Shown here: one piece after another, positions 37,519 through 38,152 of the stretch | How the letters are laid out: every line of letters begins with the position of its first letter | Numbering within the stretch: position 1 is the stretch's first letter | DNA from: Prochlorococcus sp. AG-459-N19 | GTDB lineage: Bacteria; Cyanobacteriota; Cyanobacteriia; PCC-6307; Cyanobiaceae | Length of the DNA stretch: 38,152 bases | Assembly: GCA_003209375.1 (NCBI GenBank) | Contig: QCRF01000009.1 | Coordinates: 1-38,152 of the forward strand | Reading direction: 5' to 3' | Notes under the pieces: model-generated | Told to the model about the DNA's origin: nothing | Database searches by the model: none | What the model saw: the letters and a program-made list of their open reading frames with translations, nothing else | Position numbers and translations under genes: made by a program

Positions 37519-38152
37519 AGGAAACAAGACGCTTATTAGTTTTGCAGCATTTAGAAATAGAGGGGCCAGGTCTTTTTGAACAATTTGCTAAAGAAAAAGA
37601 TTTAAAAATAGAAATTATTCGTTTAGATAAAAAAAATGATCTGCCACAAACAAAAAAAGGTGACTTAATTTTAATTATGGGTGGACCGATGGGAGTTAAA
37701 GACATTGGGAGCGAAAGATATCCATGGCTTAAGTTAGAAAGAGATTTTATAAAACAAGAATTAGAAAATGAGAGACCTATAATAGGTGTTTGCTTAGGTG
37801 CTCAGTTGCTTGCGAGTGCTGCTGGAGGAGATATAGAAATTCTTAAATGTGGATCACCTCCAAAAGCATTACCAGAAATTGGATGGTCTCAAATTTTTAT
37901 TGACAAATCGAATAAAGACTTTAAAGCACTGTTTGAAGACCCTTTTCATGTACTGCATTGGCATGGAGATAGGATTTTATTACCTAATAAAGCAGTGCTC
38001 ATTGCTAGTAGTGCACGTTGTAAAGAACAGTTTTTTAGGATTGGTAATTTTGCTTACGGATTACAATTCCATATAGAGACGACGGAGGGAATGATAAATA
38101 ACTGGATTAAAAAAGATAAAGAATTTGTCTTTAAAGGATTGGGCTCAAATGG
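37515..38152 (+). CDS. Class I glutamine amidotransferase, 3' end off the window
   Basis: About 212 residues seen. LIMGGPMGVKDIGSERYPW, then the nucleophile elbow GVCLGAQLLASAAGG (catalytic Cys at about 98), ALPEIGWSQIFID and a GLQFHIETT segment with the catalytic His and Glu. The order fits the GMP-synthase-like or gamma-glutamyl type of class I amidotransferases that act on small molecules. Overlaps the preceding stop by four bases (ATGA). The C-terminus is cut. Confidence 0.88.
   Translation, partial: MKETRRLLVLQHLEIEGPGLFEQFAKEKDLKIEIIRLDKKNDLPQTKKGDLILIMGGPMGVKDIGSERYPWLKLERDFIKQELENERPIIGVCLGAQLLASAAGGDIEILKCGSPPKALPEIGWSQIFIDKSNKDFKALFEDPFHVLHWHGDRILLPNKAVLIASSARCKEQFFRIGNFAYGLQFHIETTEGMINNWIKKDKEFVFKGLGSN

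Noticed and set aside
37502-38076. ORFs in other frames over the amidotransferase
   Set aside because: The frame with GVCLGAQ and QFHIE is clearly the coding one.

Overview
The window is AT-rich, gene-dense cyanobacterial chromosome. It best fits a high-light-adapted Prochlorococcus. The evidence is a lycopene-isomerase-type crtH, trmFO, psbY, two high-light-inducible (Hli) proteins, and many picocyanobacterial small families (DUF1651-, DUF3303-, DUF3764-, DUF2839- and DUF3721-like). Family names are from memory of their motifs; no search was run.

Layout. (1) 1-8100 is core-like: crtH (cut by the window edge), trmFO, psbY, tRNA-Lys, a short Hli, two tandem porin genes sharing 1,033 identical bases, some tiny genes, and apt. 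(2) 8431-16600 is a tandem array at a tRNA-Pro(UGG) gene. The intact tRNA is at the left, and its 3' half plus terminator recurs at 10654, 14539 and 16516. These copies bound three complete units (A about 2.2 kb, B about 3.9 kb, C about 2.0 kb) and the start of a fourth (D). No unit encodes a visible integrase. Units A and B share subterminal repeats at both ends at conserved distances; unit C has a different repeat. Unit A carries one Mrr-like nuclease gene; B and C carry very small genes. This resembles the tRNA-flanked genomic islands of Prochlorococcus and non-autonomous integrative cassettes. (3) 16600-31850 is an accessory region of 30-150-residue proteins: dimeric alpha/beta-barrel-like DUFs, single-pass membrane peptides, Hli, plus rluF, an SRAP protein and a five- to eight-gene metal-handling operon (25356-27382). 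(4) 31987-38152 holds a sodium symporter, selO, a secreted cupin, small genes and a class I amidotransferase cut by the right edge.

Non-coding signals stand out. A roughly 190-nt structured element occurs twice in opposite orientations (11606-11795 minus; 23970-24161 plus), with three mutually complementary segments and a terminator. In the second copy the terminator abuts the start codon of a DUF1651-like gene. A separate short promoter-like motif (GATCTAAAAT), in several cases followed by a hairpin and U-tract touching the ATG, precedes several unrelated minus-strand genes between 14.1 and 23.5 kb. A further three-hairpin candidate RNA lies at 18341-18460.

The most promising undescribed system is the tRNA-Pro cassette family: integrase-less units with shared subterminal repeats, each bringing its own tRNA 3' half and terminator, and several carrying a copy of the same 37-residue membrane protein.
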